Positions 10,286 through 18,281 of a DNA stretch of 23,340 bases are shown piece by piece. The notes beneath the pieces are model-generated. The model was not told where the DNA came from, did no database searches, and saw only the letters and a program-made list of their open reading frames with translations. The position numbers were made by a program, and so were the translations under genes. How positions within the stretch are numbered: position 1 is the stretch's first letter; each line of letters starts with the position of its first letter. Origin of the DNA: Ardenticatenales bacterium (GTDB lineage Bacteria > Chloroflexota > Anaerolineae > Promineifilales > Promineifilaceae); contig JACKBM010000074.1 of NCBI GenBank assembly GCA_020634575.1, forward strand, positions 1-23,340, in the 5' to 3' direction.

Positions 10286-11516
10286 CTTCATTCTCCTTTG
10301 GCTGGTCAATGCGTTGACCACACTGGCTATCGAGCTGTTCACGGTGACGGTGCTGGTCGCTATTTTTGAGCAGACGTCGTCAACTGTCCAGGCGGTTGGC
10401 GTCATGGTGTCACGCACGCTGCCGGCGTTTTTGTTGGGTCCTCTGGCTGGCGTGCTGGTTGACCGTTTCCCGCGCAAGCATGTTTTGATTAGCATGGATG
10501 TCGTGCGGCTGGCTCTAATCGGTCTGTCGATCTGGCTATTGTCCATCAACGACCAGATCCCGGTGTTGACCATTTATTTGCTGATGGCGGCCATCGCGGC
10601 GGCCGGCGTGTTGCATCGCCCGGCCCGGTTGGCGCTTATCCCGTCATTGGTCGGGCAGGCCGAGATTGTGCGCGCCAACAGCCTGATTCTGGTTTCTAAT
10701 CAGGTGATGCTCGCCATCTCCTACACGGTCGGCGGCTGGCTCATTTTGTATTTGCCTTTGCGCCAGATTATTGTTGGCGTCAGCGCCCTAATTGTCGGCA
10801 GCATTCTGGCTGCGGCTTTGCTGAAGGTGCCGCCACTTCTATCCGATAGGCCGGTCCGGCAACTCCATTTCTTTCAGACTGTCCTGGATGGCTGGCGTTA
10901 CCTGCGGCGTCATCCCATCGCCCGGCCGTTGACCGTGATGGAGGCGGCGGAGCATGTGCCGCATGGCATCTGGACCAGCGCTCTGATGCTGGCCTTTACC
11001 TTTCAGGTACTGGGCGGCGACGCCGCTGATTGGGGTTATCAGTCGACCGGTTATTTTGCCGGGATGACGCTGGGCTCTTTGGGGGCGTTATTCATCAGCA
11101 ATTGGTTGAGCCGCTACCCGGGGTACATCATCATCCTCAATGCTCTGATCGCGGGTTTGCTGACGCTGGCCTATGCCGTCAGCCCCTCTGTTGCTTTTGC
11201 TGTGGTGCTGGCAGTTGTCTTTGGCCTGCCCGGGGCGGTGCGGGATGTGGCTCAGGATTCGTTGCTTCAAGCCACTGTAGCCGATGAGCAATTGGGCCGA
11301 GTTTACGCGACGCGTGAAATGTTGCGTAACGTGGTCATCATGGTGGCCGGTGTCTTCTTCGCCTGGCTTTCGGAGCAGATCTCGGTAAGGTGGATTTATG
11401 TGATTGGCGGTGTCGCCTACATGTTGACGGCGGTGTACGCCATGAGCAATCAGGCGCTGCGGCAGAGCAAGATGGGTGCTGGCGTCATAAATACAGAAGA
11501 GGAGCGTGCCGCATGA
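10269..11516 (+). CDS. MFS exporter (MFS_3/enterobactin exporter-like)
   Basis: This encodes a 415-residue inner-membrane protein of the major facilitator superfamily, type resembling EntS/MFS_3 multidrug and siderophore exporters. It starts MLRNRNFILLWLVNALTTLA, as that group typically does (RNF-LLW), and carries the helix 2-3 loop motif GVLVDRFPRKHVL. About 12 helices are visible with a central loop around residues 185-205. The ATG at 10269 lies within the end of the NAT gene (17-bp overlap) with GGAG a few bases upstream, and the stop overlaps the sulfotransferase ATG as ATGA. Coupling to NAT and a sulfotransferase suggests export of a conjugated small molecule; this is inference. Confidence 0.9.
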   Translation: MLRNRNFILLWLVNALTTLAIELFTVTVLVAIFEQTSSTVQAVGVMVSRTLPAFLLGPLAGVLVDRFPRKHVLISMDVVRLALIGLSIWLLSINDQIPVLTIYLLMAAIAAAGVLHRPARLALIPSLVGQAEIVRANSLILVSNQVMLAISYTVGGWLILYLPLRQIIVGVSALIVGSILAAALLKVPPLLSDRPVRQLHFFQTVLDGWRYLRRHPIARPLTVMEAAEHVPHGIWTSALMLAFTFQVLGGDAADWGYQSTGYFAGMTLGSLGALFISNWLSRYPGYIIILNALIAGLLTLAYAVSPSVAFAVVLAVVFGLPGAVRDVAQDSLLQATVADEQLGRVYATREMLRNVVIMVAGVFFAWLSEQISVRWIYVIGGVAYMLTAVYAMSNQALRQSKMGAGVINTEEERAA

Positions 11517-12118
11517 GTTTTCGAGTTATTGGGGCTGGATTGGGCCGTACCGGGACATCATCTTTGCGCGAGGCGTTGCAGATTCTGCTGGGCCGCCCAT
11601 GTTATCACATGATGGAGCTGATTCAGCGACCAGAGCATACGCCATTTTGGCATGAGGCGGCGTTTAACCGGCCGGTCGACTGGCAAAACTTCCTGGCCCC
11701 TTACGGCGCCGCAGTTGATTGGCCAGCCGCTGCTTTCTGGCCGGAAATCAGCCAGGCGTTTCCAGAGGCAGTTATTGTGCTTTCGCTGCGGTCGGCTGAA
11801 TCCTGGTGGGAGAGCGCCCACCGCACGATCTACGCCCCCCGGCCGCACACGCCGGGCTTGCTGGCGGAGATGACGCAGCAAATCAGCGTCAGCCGCTTTC
11901 CGATTCATCCCGTTATCCATGACAAAGAGAAAAGTGTAGCACTGTTTCATGACTGGGTGGGCCGGGTGCGGGCGGCGGCACCGGCCGGTCGCCTGGTCGA
12001 ATGGCAGTTGGGCGATGGCTGGGAGCCACTATGCCAGGCGCTCAACCTACCCGTGCCGGCTGCCCCGTTCCCCCACCGCAACACCCGCGCTGAATTCATC
12101 GACCGCCATCTGAAGTAA
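11513..12118 (+). CDS. Sulfotransferase family protein (Sulfotransfer_4-like)
   Basis: This encodes a 201-residue P-loop protein. The opening VIGAGLGRTGTSSLREAL (5-22) is the 5'-phosphosulfate loop typical of the sulfotransferase-4 group, followed by the conserved CYHMMEL, and later VIVLSLRSAESWWESA resembling the 3'-phosphate-binding region. It would move sulfate from PAPS to a hydroxyl or amine, although no bacterial member of this subgroup has a well-known substrate that I can name. The ATG overlaps the MFS stop codon (ATGA) with GAGGAG 9 nt upstream. The frame is open back to 11390, inside the MFS gene, but that part is not homologous to the family. It ends 1 bp from the end of the convergent APH-like gene. 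Confidence 0.85.
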   Translation: MSFRVIGAGLGRTGTSSLREALQILLGRPCYHMMELIQRPEHTPFWHEAAFNRPVDWQNFLAPYGAAVDWPAAAFWPEISQAFPEAVIVLSLRSAESWWESAHRTIYAPRPHTPGLLAEMTQQISVSRFPIHPVIHDKEKSVALFHDWVGRVRAAAPAGRLVEWQLGDGWEPLCQALNLPVPAAPFPHRNTRAEFIDRHLK

Positions 12119-12119
12119 T

Positions 12120-12992
12120 TTAGAATGCACCGGTTGAAACAACGTCATCCAGCCATGACGGAAGCCATTGCGTTAACGATTCCACAGACTTCCTGATCTC
12201 GGGTCTGTCAGCCATGTTTGACGCCAGTTTGAATATTGAAACGCAGCGGCGGCAAAAGTAGGTGGTCACGGCCCAGGCGAGATCCAGAGCAATTGGGTCA
12301 GATGGCGCCGTGTCAAGATAGGTGGCGGCAATTTTCGCGATGCTGTCCCAATTTTCCAGGGTAGCAATCCAGCCGGCGAGGTCGAGAGCCCGGTTGGCAA
12401 TGGTGACGGTCTGCCAATCAAGTAGCACGAGCTGGCCGTTCTCCCTGACCCGCCAATTAGGCTGGTTGGGGTCGCCCGAACAAAGCACGCGATGGGCGTT
12501 TCTGATTGACTCATAGCGCTGATGAATCAGGACGATTTTTTCAATTGCTTCTGGGGGTAATGAGGCGGTGCAGTAATCGATGTCCCCCTGGTGCCAGTCT
12601 GAGTCAGCCCAATCGAAGTCCGAAAGCGGCACAGGTGCTTCATGAATCGTCTTGAGGATGCTTAATGCCTGTTGGTCATAGTTCCATCGTTCCCGAGGCA
12701 AGGCATGGGGAACATATTCCAGGAGGAGCCAGTTCCAACCAGCATATTCACCCAGACCGAATACATCTGCCAGAAACGAGGCATTACCCAGACATGTGGG
12801 CACGACATGTCGGTAAAAGTCAAGCTCGCGACGATGCTGTTGAATCTTAAGAACGGCCGGCGAGGCGTTTAGGCTGACTTTGGCGACGTAGCTGTCACTG
12901 AGCCCGGCCGTGAGCTCCTGTACGATGGCGATCTGGCCGGGAATAGTTGAGATAACAGAGGCAATGAGATTCGATGTAATAGCAGATGTCAT
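12120..12992 (-). CDS. Aminoglycoside phosphotransferase (APH)-fold kinase, variant catalytic loop
   Basis: This encodes a 290-residue protein of the APH/choline kinase-like fold, which phosphorylates small alcohols or amines. Visible landmarks are the ATP lysine in AVLKI (Lys49), Glu56 of the following helix, the Brenner-type loop SGDPNQPNW (172-180) with Asp174 and Asn179, and the metal-binding Asp192 in LLDWQTV. The catalytic loop normally reads HGD; here His is replaced by Ser (Ser172), while the catalytic Asp and both metal ligands remain, so activity is still likely. Base composition is visibly lower in GC (about 50-55% in several 60-base stretches) than in its neighbours, hinting at later acquisition. 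No strong ribosome site precedes 12992. Substrate unknown; no evidence that it confers drug resistance. Confidence 0.82.
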   Translation of the reverse strand: MTSAITSNLIASVISTIPGQIAIVQELTAGLSDSYVAKVSLNASPAVLKIQQHRRELDFYRHVVPTCLGNASFLADVFGLGEYAGWNWLLLEYVPHALPRERWNYDQQALSILKTIHEAPVPLSDFDWADSDWHQGDIDYCTASLPPEAIEKIVLIHQRYESIRNAHRVLCSGDPNQPNWRVRENGQLVLLDWQTVTIANRALDLAGWIATLENWDSIAKIAATYLDTAPSDPIALDLAWAVTTYFCRRCVSIFKLASNMADRPEIRKSVESLTQWLPSWLDDVVSTGAF

Positions 12993-13043
12993 TGTGGTGA
13001 ATATGACCCTTGCCCACAGGCATTGCCACGCTATTCCGTCAAA

Positions 13044-15302
13044 CTAGAGGGTTAACTGCTCTTTTTTGTGGAGCTGGGCATGCACCAGATGGAGTGCCAG
13101 CAGGACCAGCTCCGGCCGGGATTCGCCATGGGTGTATAGGGCAGCAGCGACCTGGCTGAAAAGCTGGTTGATAAGGGTTGGGCTTTCGCTGGGGCTGATT
13201 TCGGCCATAAAATCGGCCAGGCTGGTCACACCGGTAGCCAGGTCGCCAGTGGCCAGGGTCGCGGCGGCTTCGTTGAGCAGTTCGCGCCATTCAGGGTGTT
13301 CGACCAGCAGCGGCGAGCGTAACAGGCCGGTGAGCACCTGGGCACTGGTTGTGCCCTCATCCATCTGTAGTCCCCGCCAATGTTGCAGGTAAAAACGTTC
13401 ATCGCCACTGATGCGGGCCAGAGCCAGCCCCAGTTCCACCCGGCGCAGATGTTTTTTGCTGGCCATGAACAGGTCAAAAATCGCGTCGACGCTTTCTTCG
13501 TCGCCCAGTTTGCCCAGGGCGGCCGCATAGGCAATTTGTAGCCGCTTGCTCGGCTCGCTGGCCAGTTTGGCCCGCAGTTCGGGAACGGCCTCAGCGGCAT
13601 TCAGGAACGATAGGGCGCGGGCCGCATTGGCCGCCAGCAGGCGGTGTTCGGAGTGCAGGGCCTGGCGCAGCGCGGGGATGCTGCGTGGGTCACCCAGCCG
13701 GCCCAGCGCCCGGGCCGCGGCACTGCTCAGCTCGGAATCGTAGCCATCCAACACTTTGATCAATGCCTCTAACAGCTCATCATTAGCCGGCATGCGGCCG
13801 ATGGAATGAATCGCCTCGTAGCGGACGATGAAGCTGGGGTCCTCTAGCGAGGCGATCAACTCGACGTTGCTCAAGGGATTGGCGCTGTCCCCCATCCGCT
13901 CCGTCACCATCACCCGGGCCATCTCACTGCTGGTCAGGTTGTAGCGAATGATGTAACCGAGGGCCCGCACCGGGCTGCCAGTCAGAAACATGCCGGCAAA
14001 CTGGCGAAACGAGGTTGGCTGGTTGCTGCGCAGGCGGGTGACCAGATAACTGCTGAGCAACATCATGGTGATGGCAAATGCGAAGAGGGGCGTGTAATTG
14101 TCCAGCCGGAATGGGCCGATTTGGCGGGACAACCCTGCGGTCATATTGAGAATCTGGCCGGCCAGCAGCGGCCCGGTGCCGCCGACGATGCCGGCCCAGG
14201 CGTAGTAGACGGCGCTGTAGGCGGTTGATTTTTCTTCCGGCATGGCGCCGACGTAGAGGTAGTGGGCCCAGCTGATCTGCCAGGCCAGCGTGGAGACGCC
14301 CTGAACAAAAGCGACCACCATCGCCAGCGGCGCGGAGGCGGCATTGCCCCGCGGCAGGATGAACAGGCCGACCGGGAGCAGCATCATCATGAACAGACTG
14401 GTTTGCATCACCGGCCGGCTGGAATACCGATCCACCGTCCAGCCCCATAGATAGCTGGTCAACAAGGCGCCCAGGTACGTGCCGATGCTCAGGATGACAA
14501 CGACCCCTTCGCTGATACCGATCTGGCTTTTCATGTAGAGGGGAATGAATGAAATTAGCGATGACGTCCCGAGCGTGCCCAGGCCAAGAACCAGCAGGAA
14601 GAGGACGAAGTTACGGTCGGACAGGGCCGCCCGCATGCTGGCCAGGTGGCCCTGCCGGGCAGATCTGCCCTGGCCCGGGAGTTCCGCCGGTACCTGAGCG
14701 TAGGAAATGACAGACAGGATGCCCGCCGCGATGCCAATTCCGATCAGTATCATGAACCGGTTGAGGCCACTGCCATTGTCGATCACGTAACCAGCGCCGG
14801 CGACGATGACGATGCTGGCGACGGTGGTCGACATGCTGTTCAGGGCGGTGTATTTGCCCCGAATCGCGTCCGGGACGACGATTTTGCGCCAGGGAAAGCC
14901 GCCAGTTTCGGCGATGGAACGGGCCAGGGAGAAAAAGAGCAAAATGGCGGCGACCCAGTAAAAGGCCCGGCCACTGCCGAAGCGGCCCAGGAACGCCGGC
15001 GTCAGCAGCATCAGCGACATCACCAGTTTGCGGACGCCCCAGAAGGTAACAAAGCTCCGTTTTAGACCAAACCGGGAGGTTAGCGGCGTTACCAGAGGGG
15101 CAACCAGGTTGGCAAAGGGAATGATGGAGAGGAGGACGCCAATCTGGGCCGTATCCAGCCCCAGGCTGTCCAGGTAAAGGACAAACACCGAGCCTTCAAA
15201 GGTGAGCAGGACAAAAAGGATGTTAAAGACATTGCCCGTGATCAGCCAGGGCAGGCGTTTGATCTTTTCTGTGTCAGTCAGGGTTGGCGTTGCTGTGGTC
15301 AT
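13044..15302 (-). CDS. MFS transporter fused to C-terminal HEAT repeats
   Basis: This encodes a 752-residue protein in one uninterrupted frame. Residues about 15-425 form a 12-helix major facilitator domain, with the loop motif TSRFGLKRSF after helix 2 and WTVDRYSSRP in the second half. Residues about 475-640 form at least four HEAT-type helical repeats (NVELIASLEDPSFIVRYEA, ARALGRLGDPRSIPALRQAL, AARALSFLNAAEAVPELRAKL, AAALGKLGDEESVDAIFDLF), and the rest, to 752, looks helical. HEAT repeats are protein-interaction scaffolds, so the transporter may bind a cytoplasmic partner. The gene lies 51 bp upstream of the APH-like gene on the same strand and could be co-transcribed with it. No strong ribosome site precedes the ATG. 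The transport substrate is unknown. Confidence 0.92.
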   Translation of the reverse strand: MTTATPTLTDTEKIKRLPWLITGNVFNILFVLLTFEGSVFVLYLDSLGLDTAQIGVLLSIIPFANLVAPLVTPLTSRFGLKRSFVTFWGVRKLVMSLMLLTPAFLGRFGSGRAFYWVAAILLFFSLARSIAETGGFPWRKIVVPDAIRGKYTALNSMSTTVASIVIVAGAGYVIDNGSGLNRFMILIGIGIAAGILSVISYAQVPAELPGQGRSARQGHLASMRAALSDRNFVLFLLVLGLGTLGTSSLISFIPLYMKSQIGISEGVVVILSIGTYLGALLTSYLWGWTVDRYSSRPVMQTSLFMMMLLPVGLFILPRGNAASAPLAMVVAFVQGVSTLAWQISWAHYLYVGAMPEEKSTAYSAVYYAWAGIVGGTGPLLAGQILNMTAGLSRQIGPFRLDNYTPLFAFAITMMLLSSYLVTRLRSNQPTSFRQFAGMFLTGSPVRALGYIIRYNLTSSEMARVMVTERMGDSANPLSNVELIASLEDPSFIVRYEAIHSIGRMPANDELLEALIKVLDGYDSELSSAAARALGRLGDPRSIPALRQALHSEHRLLAANAARALSFLNAAEAVPELRAKLASEPSKRLQIAYAAALGKLGDEESVDAIFDLFMASKKHLRRVELGLALARISGDERFYLQHWRGLQMDEGTTSAQVLTGLLRSPLLVEHPEWRELLNEAAATLATGDLATGVTSLADFMAEISPSESPTLINQLFSQVAAALYTHGESRPELVLLALHLVHAQLHKKEQLTL

Positions 15303-15487
15303 CAGAATCTGGTCTGGAATGTGCCGGGCGGCGGCTTTGGCTCAATCAACCCCGGATTGTAACCACGCCAGACGGTAAAGCAAGAGCAGCAAAAAGGGAT
15401 TTGTCACGGTCGGTCCAAATCGGTGTCTATGGCAATACGGGCCGGTCTGTGATTTTTCAGTTAAGGAATTTCGGGGCTGGCGTCACT

Positions 15488-15501
15488 CTGAGTATACTCA
15501 G
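15488..15501. promoter_or_regulatory. Perfect 14-bp palindrome CTGAGTATACTCAG over a candidate -10 box
   Basis: The sequence is an exact inverted repeat located 37 bp before the GTG start of the sensor histidine kinase and 186 bp from the divergent MFS-HEAT gene. Its centre contains TATACT (15493-15498), a 5 of 6 match to a -10 box; a convincing -35 element is not seen. A repressor binding here would cover the promoter. Confidence 0.45.
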
Positions 15502-15537
15502 GGGTAATCGTTGCCAAAGTTGAGAGGAGAGACCAGG

Positions 15538-17355
15538 GTGAACTGGACGTTTCCCACAAGCGCGTTGCCATTGCTGTTTGCCGGCATTCTCAGCCTGGTT
15601 TTTACGCTGGGTTCCTGGCGTTACCGGGACAAGCCCATTGGGCGGGCGTTCATTGTGTTGACGTTGCTGGTGGCCATCTGGTCGTTTGGCGAATATTACC
15701 AGCGGGGGGCGCAAACTGATTTCCAACGCGTTCTGGCGACCTCGATCAACTTCACGGCTATCCCGCTTGTTGGCCCTCTCATTCTGATTTTTACGCTGCT
15801 TTTCACCGATCAGGCCCGGCTGGTCAACCGGCTGACCCTGACGCTCTGCGTTGGTTGGGGCGTGTTGATTTCGCTCTTGATGTGGACCAACGCGTTTCAT
15901 GGGTTGTTATTCCGTGAGATCACCATGGCCGGCTTTGTACGCGGGCCACTTTTTATGGTGCATACAGGGGTCAGCTATCTGTTTCTGCTGACCAGCATTG
16001 TCCTGGTGGCCCGGTTATTCTGGCGCTCGACGGCCTACCGGTTGGAGACAGGCTTATTGCTGCTGGGGGTAACCTATCCCTTCGTGGGCAACCTGTTGTT
16101 TGTGTTGCAGATTGTGCCTCTGTCCGGCGACTGGACACCCTTTAACTTCGTCATTGCCCTTGTGTTTGTGGCGACGGGATTGTACTTGAGCGGTAAGCTC
16201 AACATTGTACCGATGGCCCGGCGCGCGGTGCTGGATAGTCTGGAAGATTTACTCATCCTGGTTGACGAACAGGGCATGGTTATTTCGCTGAATGATGCGG
16301 CGCGACGGGCGTTTGGGATACCGGCCGGTACCAGCCACCCTCGCCCCATCCAGGATCTGCTGGGCGCTGCCGCCCCTGCGCCCCTGCACGCAGGCGAGAC
16401 GCGGACCATCACCGCTGAACTGATGCTCAGCATGCCTGATGGTCAGGCGGCCACTTTTGACCTGCGCGGCTCCGCGCTGCACGATGTGACCGATGGTTTG
16501 CAAGGCTACGTCTACCTGCTGCGGGATGTGACAGGGCGCAAGCAGGCTGAAGCGGCATTGCGGCAAGAGCGGCAACATGCCGAAGCCCTGGCCGAGGATT
16601 ATCGCCGGGCTCGCGACGAGGCACTGCGAGCTGATGAAGCCAAATCGGAGTTGCTCGCCAGGGTCAGCCATGAGCTGCGCACGCCCCTGGGGGCGATTCT
16701 GGGCTATGCCGAGACCCTTGGGGGCGGTCTGATTGGGCCAGTGAATGAGAAGCAGGCCCGGGCCCTGCAACGGATCATGAGTAACGGCGACGACTTGCTT
16801 TACCTGGTCAATGAGATTCTGGACGAGGCTCAGCTCAGCAGCGACCAGGTGCGCATGAGCAATGAACCGTTTAACCCGGTAGCCATCCTGGAGCACGTCA
16901 TGGCGCAGATGGGACCCGCGGCGGTCGAGAAGGGGTTGCAACTTGAGCAAGCGGTGGGTGATGGGCTGCCGGCCCTGGTGATTGGCGATCCGGTCCGCTG
17001 TCAGCAGGTGCTGACCAACCTGGTCAGCAACGCCATCAAATTTACAGATGAAGGGTGCGTTCGCGTTGAGCTATTTGCCGCCGGAGCAGCCCATTGGGGT
17101 TTTGCTGTCACCGATACGGGGCCGGGTATCCCGGCCGACAAGCAGGCGCTCATTTTTGAGCCATTCCAGCAATTGGAGCAGGCCCATACCCGCCGCGTGG
17201 GCGGCATTGGGCTGGGCTTGTCGATCGTGCAGAAGATTGTCAACCGGGCGCATGGGTTGGTGGAACTGGAGAGCGAACCGGGCCACGGTTCCACGTTTCG
17301 GGTGACGTTCCCGGTAGCGGTGGCTGATGAAGAGAACGTGGGGGTGGCGGCGTGA
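15538..17355 (+). CDS. Sensor histidine kinase with N-terminal 7TM module and PAS-like domain
   Basis: This encodes a 605-residue membrane histidine kinase. The first about 220 residues contain seven hydrophobic segments and the WTNAFHGLLF text typical of the 7TM histidine-kinase sensor module. A PAS-like domain (about 225-335) precedes a short coiled-coil linker, then a HisKA domain with the phospho-accepting His378 in SHELRTPLGAI. The HATPase domain has the N-box NLVSNAIKF, G1 DTGPGIP, F-box IFEPFQQ and G2 GGIGLGLS, all intact. The GTG at 15538 is preferred because AGGAG lies about 9 nt upstream; a TTG at 15511 is also open. No response regulator gene is nearby, so it is an orphan here, with its partner elsewhere. 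Confidence 0.93.
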   Translation: MNWTFPTSALPLLFAGILSLVFTLGSWRYRDKPIGRAFIVLTLLVAIWSFGEYYQRGAQTDFQRVLATSINFTAIPLVGPLILIFTLLFTDQARLVNRLTLTLCVGWGVLISLLMWTNAFHGLLFREITMAGFVRGPLFMVHTGVSYLFLLTSIVLVARLFWRSTAYRLETGLLLLGVTYPFVGNLLFVLQIVPLSGDWTPFNFVIALVFVATGLYLSGKLNIVPMARRAVLDSLEDLLILVDEQGMVISLNDAARRAFGIPAGTSHPRPIQDLLGAAAPAPLHAGETRTITAELMLSMPDGQAATFDLRGSALHDVTDGLQGYVYLLRDVTGRKQAEAALRQERQHAEALAEDYRRARDEALRADEAKSELLARVSHELRTPLGAILGYAETLGGGLIGPVNEKQARALQRIMSNGDDLLYLVNEILDEAQLSSDQVRMSNEPFNPVAILEHVMAQMGPAAVEKGLQLEQAVGDGLPALVIGDPVRCQQVLTNLVSNAIKFTDEGCVRVELFAAGAAHWGFAVTDTGPGIPADKQALIFEPFQQLEQAHTRRVGGIGLGLSIVQKIVNRAHGLVELESEPGHGSTFRVTFPVAVADEENVGVAA

Positions 17356-17428
17356 GCGGGTTGCCGTTGTTGGTCTGCGCCGTCGCCGCGAGGCGTGAGC
17401 ACTATCCGTCTGACTACCAGGCAAAACC

Positions 17429-18271
17429 ATGCAACTCCACCTTCTAGGCACAGGCACCCCAATTCTTGATCCGGAGCGGCCGGCCAGCAGCGCCTTTCTG
17501 GTTGATGTGGCCGGGGCGACGTTGCTATTCGATGCCGGCCGGGGCGTGACGATGCAGCTGCTCAAGCTGGGCCGCAGCCCTGTGGCGATCGATTACCTCT
17601 TCATCACCCATCATCATTACGACCATATTTGCGACCTGGGCGAGCTTTTGATGGCAGCCTGGCACAATGGCCGGACGGCGCCGTTGCACGTTTATGGACC
17701 GGCGGGGACGCGCAGTATTGTGAAGGCGCTTCTCGACGGCGTATTCGCCCGCGATATCGCTTTTGCCCGTGTTACGGAACCTGAGGGCCCAAACATCCAT
17801 GACCTCATCCAGGTCACGGACATTACTGCACCCTGGCATCTGGCAACTGATGCCTTTCGGATCAGGGCTGTCTACGTAAATCATGGCAATAGCCTGGGGC
17901 TGAGTGTGGCGGATTGGCCTTGCCTGGGCTATCGCCTTGAAGCTGTGGGCAGGGTTTTGGCTGTTGGTGGCGATGCGGTTGCTTGTGAGGGTCTCAGCGA
18001 GCTGGCGGAGGGAGCTGACGCGCTGTTGCTGTCCTGCTATCTGGCGGAATCTGAAGTTGTGGGATTGGGGTTTGAGTTGCTGGCTGAGCATGTAATTGCC
18101 AGCGCCGGGATGTGCGGCCAGATCGCGGCTGACGCCGGCGTGGCGACGCTCATCCTGACCCATTTCCGCCGCAAGTCAGCGGAACTGATGGCTGAATTAG
18201 CTCGAGATGTGGCACACAGGTTCGGCGGCAAGCTTATCCTCGGCAGCGACCTGCAACTGATCGAAATTTAG
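17429..18271 (+). CDS. Metallo-beta-lactamase-fold hydrolase, RNase Z-like
   Basis: This encodes a 280-residue zinc hydrolase of the metallo-beta-lactamase fold. The metal ligands are H61-x-H63-x-D65-H66 in THHHYDH, H152 (VNHG), D182 (VGGDAV) and H245 (LTHFRRKS), and it starts MQLHLLGTGTP like RNase Z/arylsulfatase-type members. It lacks an obvious flexible arm of tRNase Z (residues of about 30 with Gly/Pro-rich insertion), so it is more likely a phosphodiesterase or sulfatase-like enzyme than the housekeeping tRNA-processing enzyme. It follows the histidine kinase by 73 bp and may be in the same transcript. The upstream ribosome site is weak. It converges on the ABC transporter gene, 10 bp away. 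Confidence 0.88.
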   Translation: MQLHLLGTGTPILDPERPASSAFLVDVAGATLLFDAGRGVTMQLLKLGRSPVAIDYLFITHHHYDHICDLGELLMAAWHNGRTAPLHVYGPAGTRSIVKALLDGVFARDIAFARVTEPEGPNIHDLIQVTDITAPWHLATDAFRIRAVYVNHGNSLGLSVADWPCLGYRLEAVGRVLAVGGDAVACEGLSELAEGADALLLSCYLAESEVVGLGFELLAEHVIASAGMCGQIAADAGVATLILTHFRRKSAELMAELARDVAHRFGGKLILGSDLQLIEI

Positions 18272-18281
18272 CAGGTCTGGC

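Noticed and set aside
11390..11512. N-terminal extension of the sulfotransferase frame inside the MFS gene
   Set aside because: It is a shadow of the MFS coding sequence; the ATGA overlap at 11513 with GAGGAG fits the family start.
12120..12992. Pseudogene call for the APH-like gene because of the altered HGD loop
   Set aside because: The frame is intact at a normal length and the catalytic Asp and metal ligands are kept.
16249..16950. A 233-codon minus-strand frame within the histidine kinase gene
   Set aside because: Antisense to intact HisKA and PAS-like regions, with no recognisable domain.
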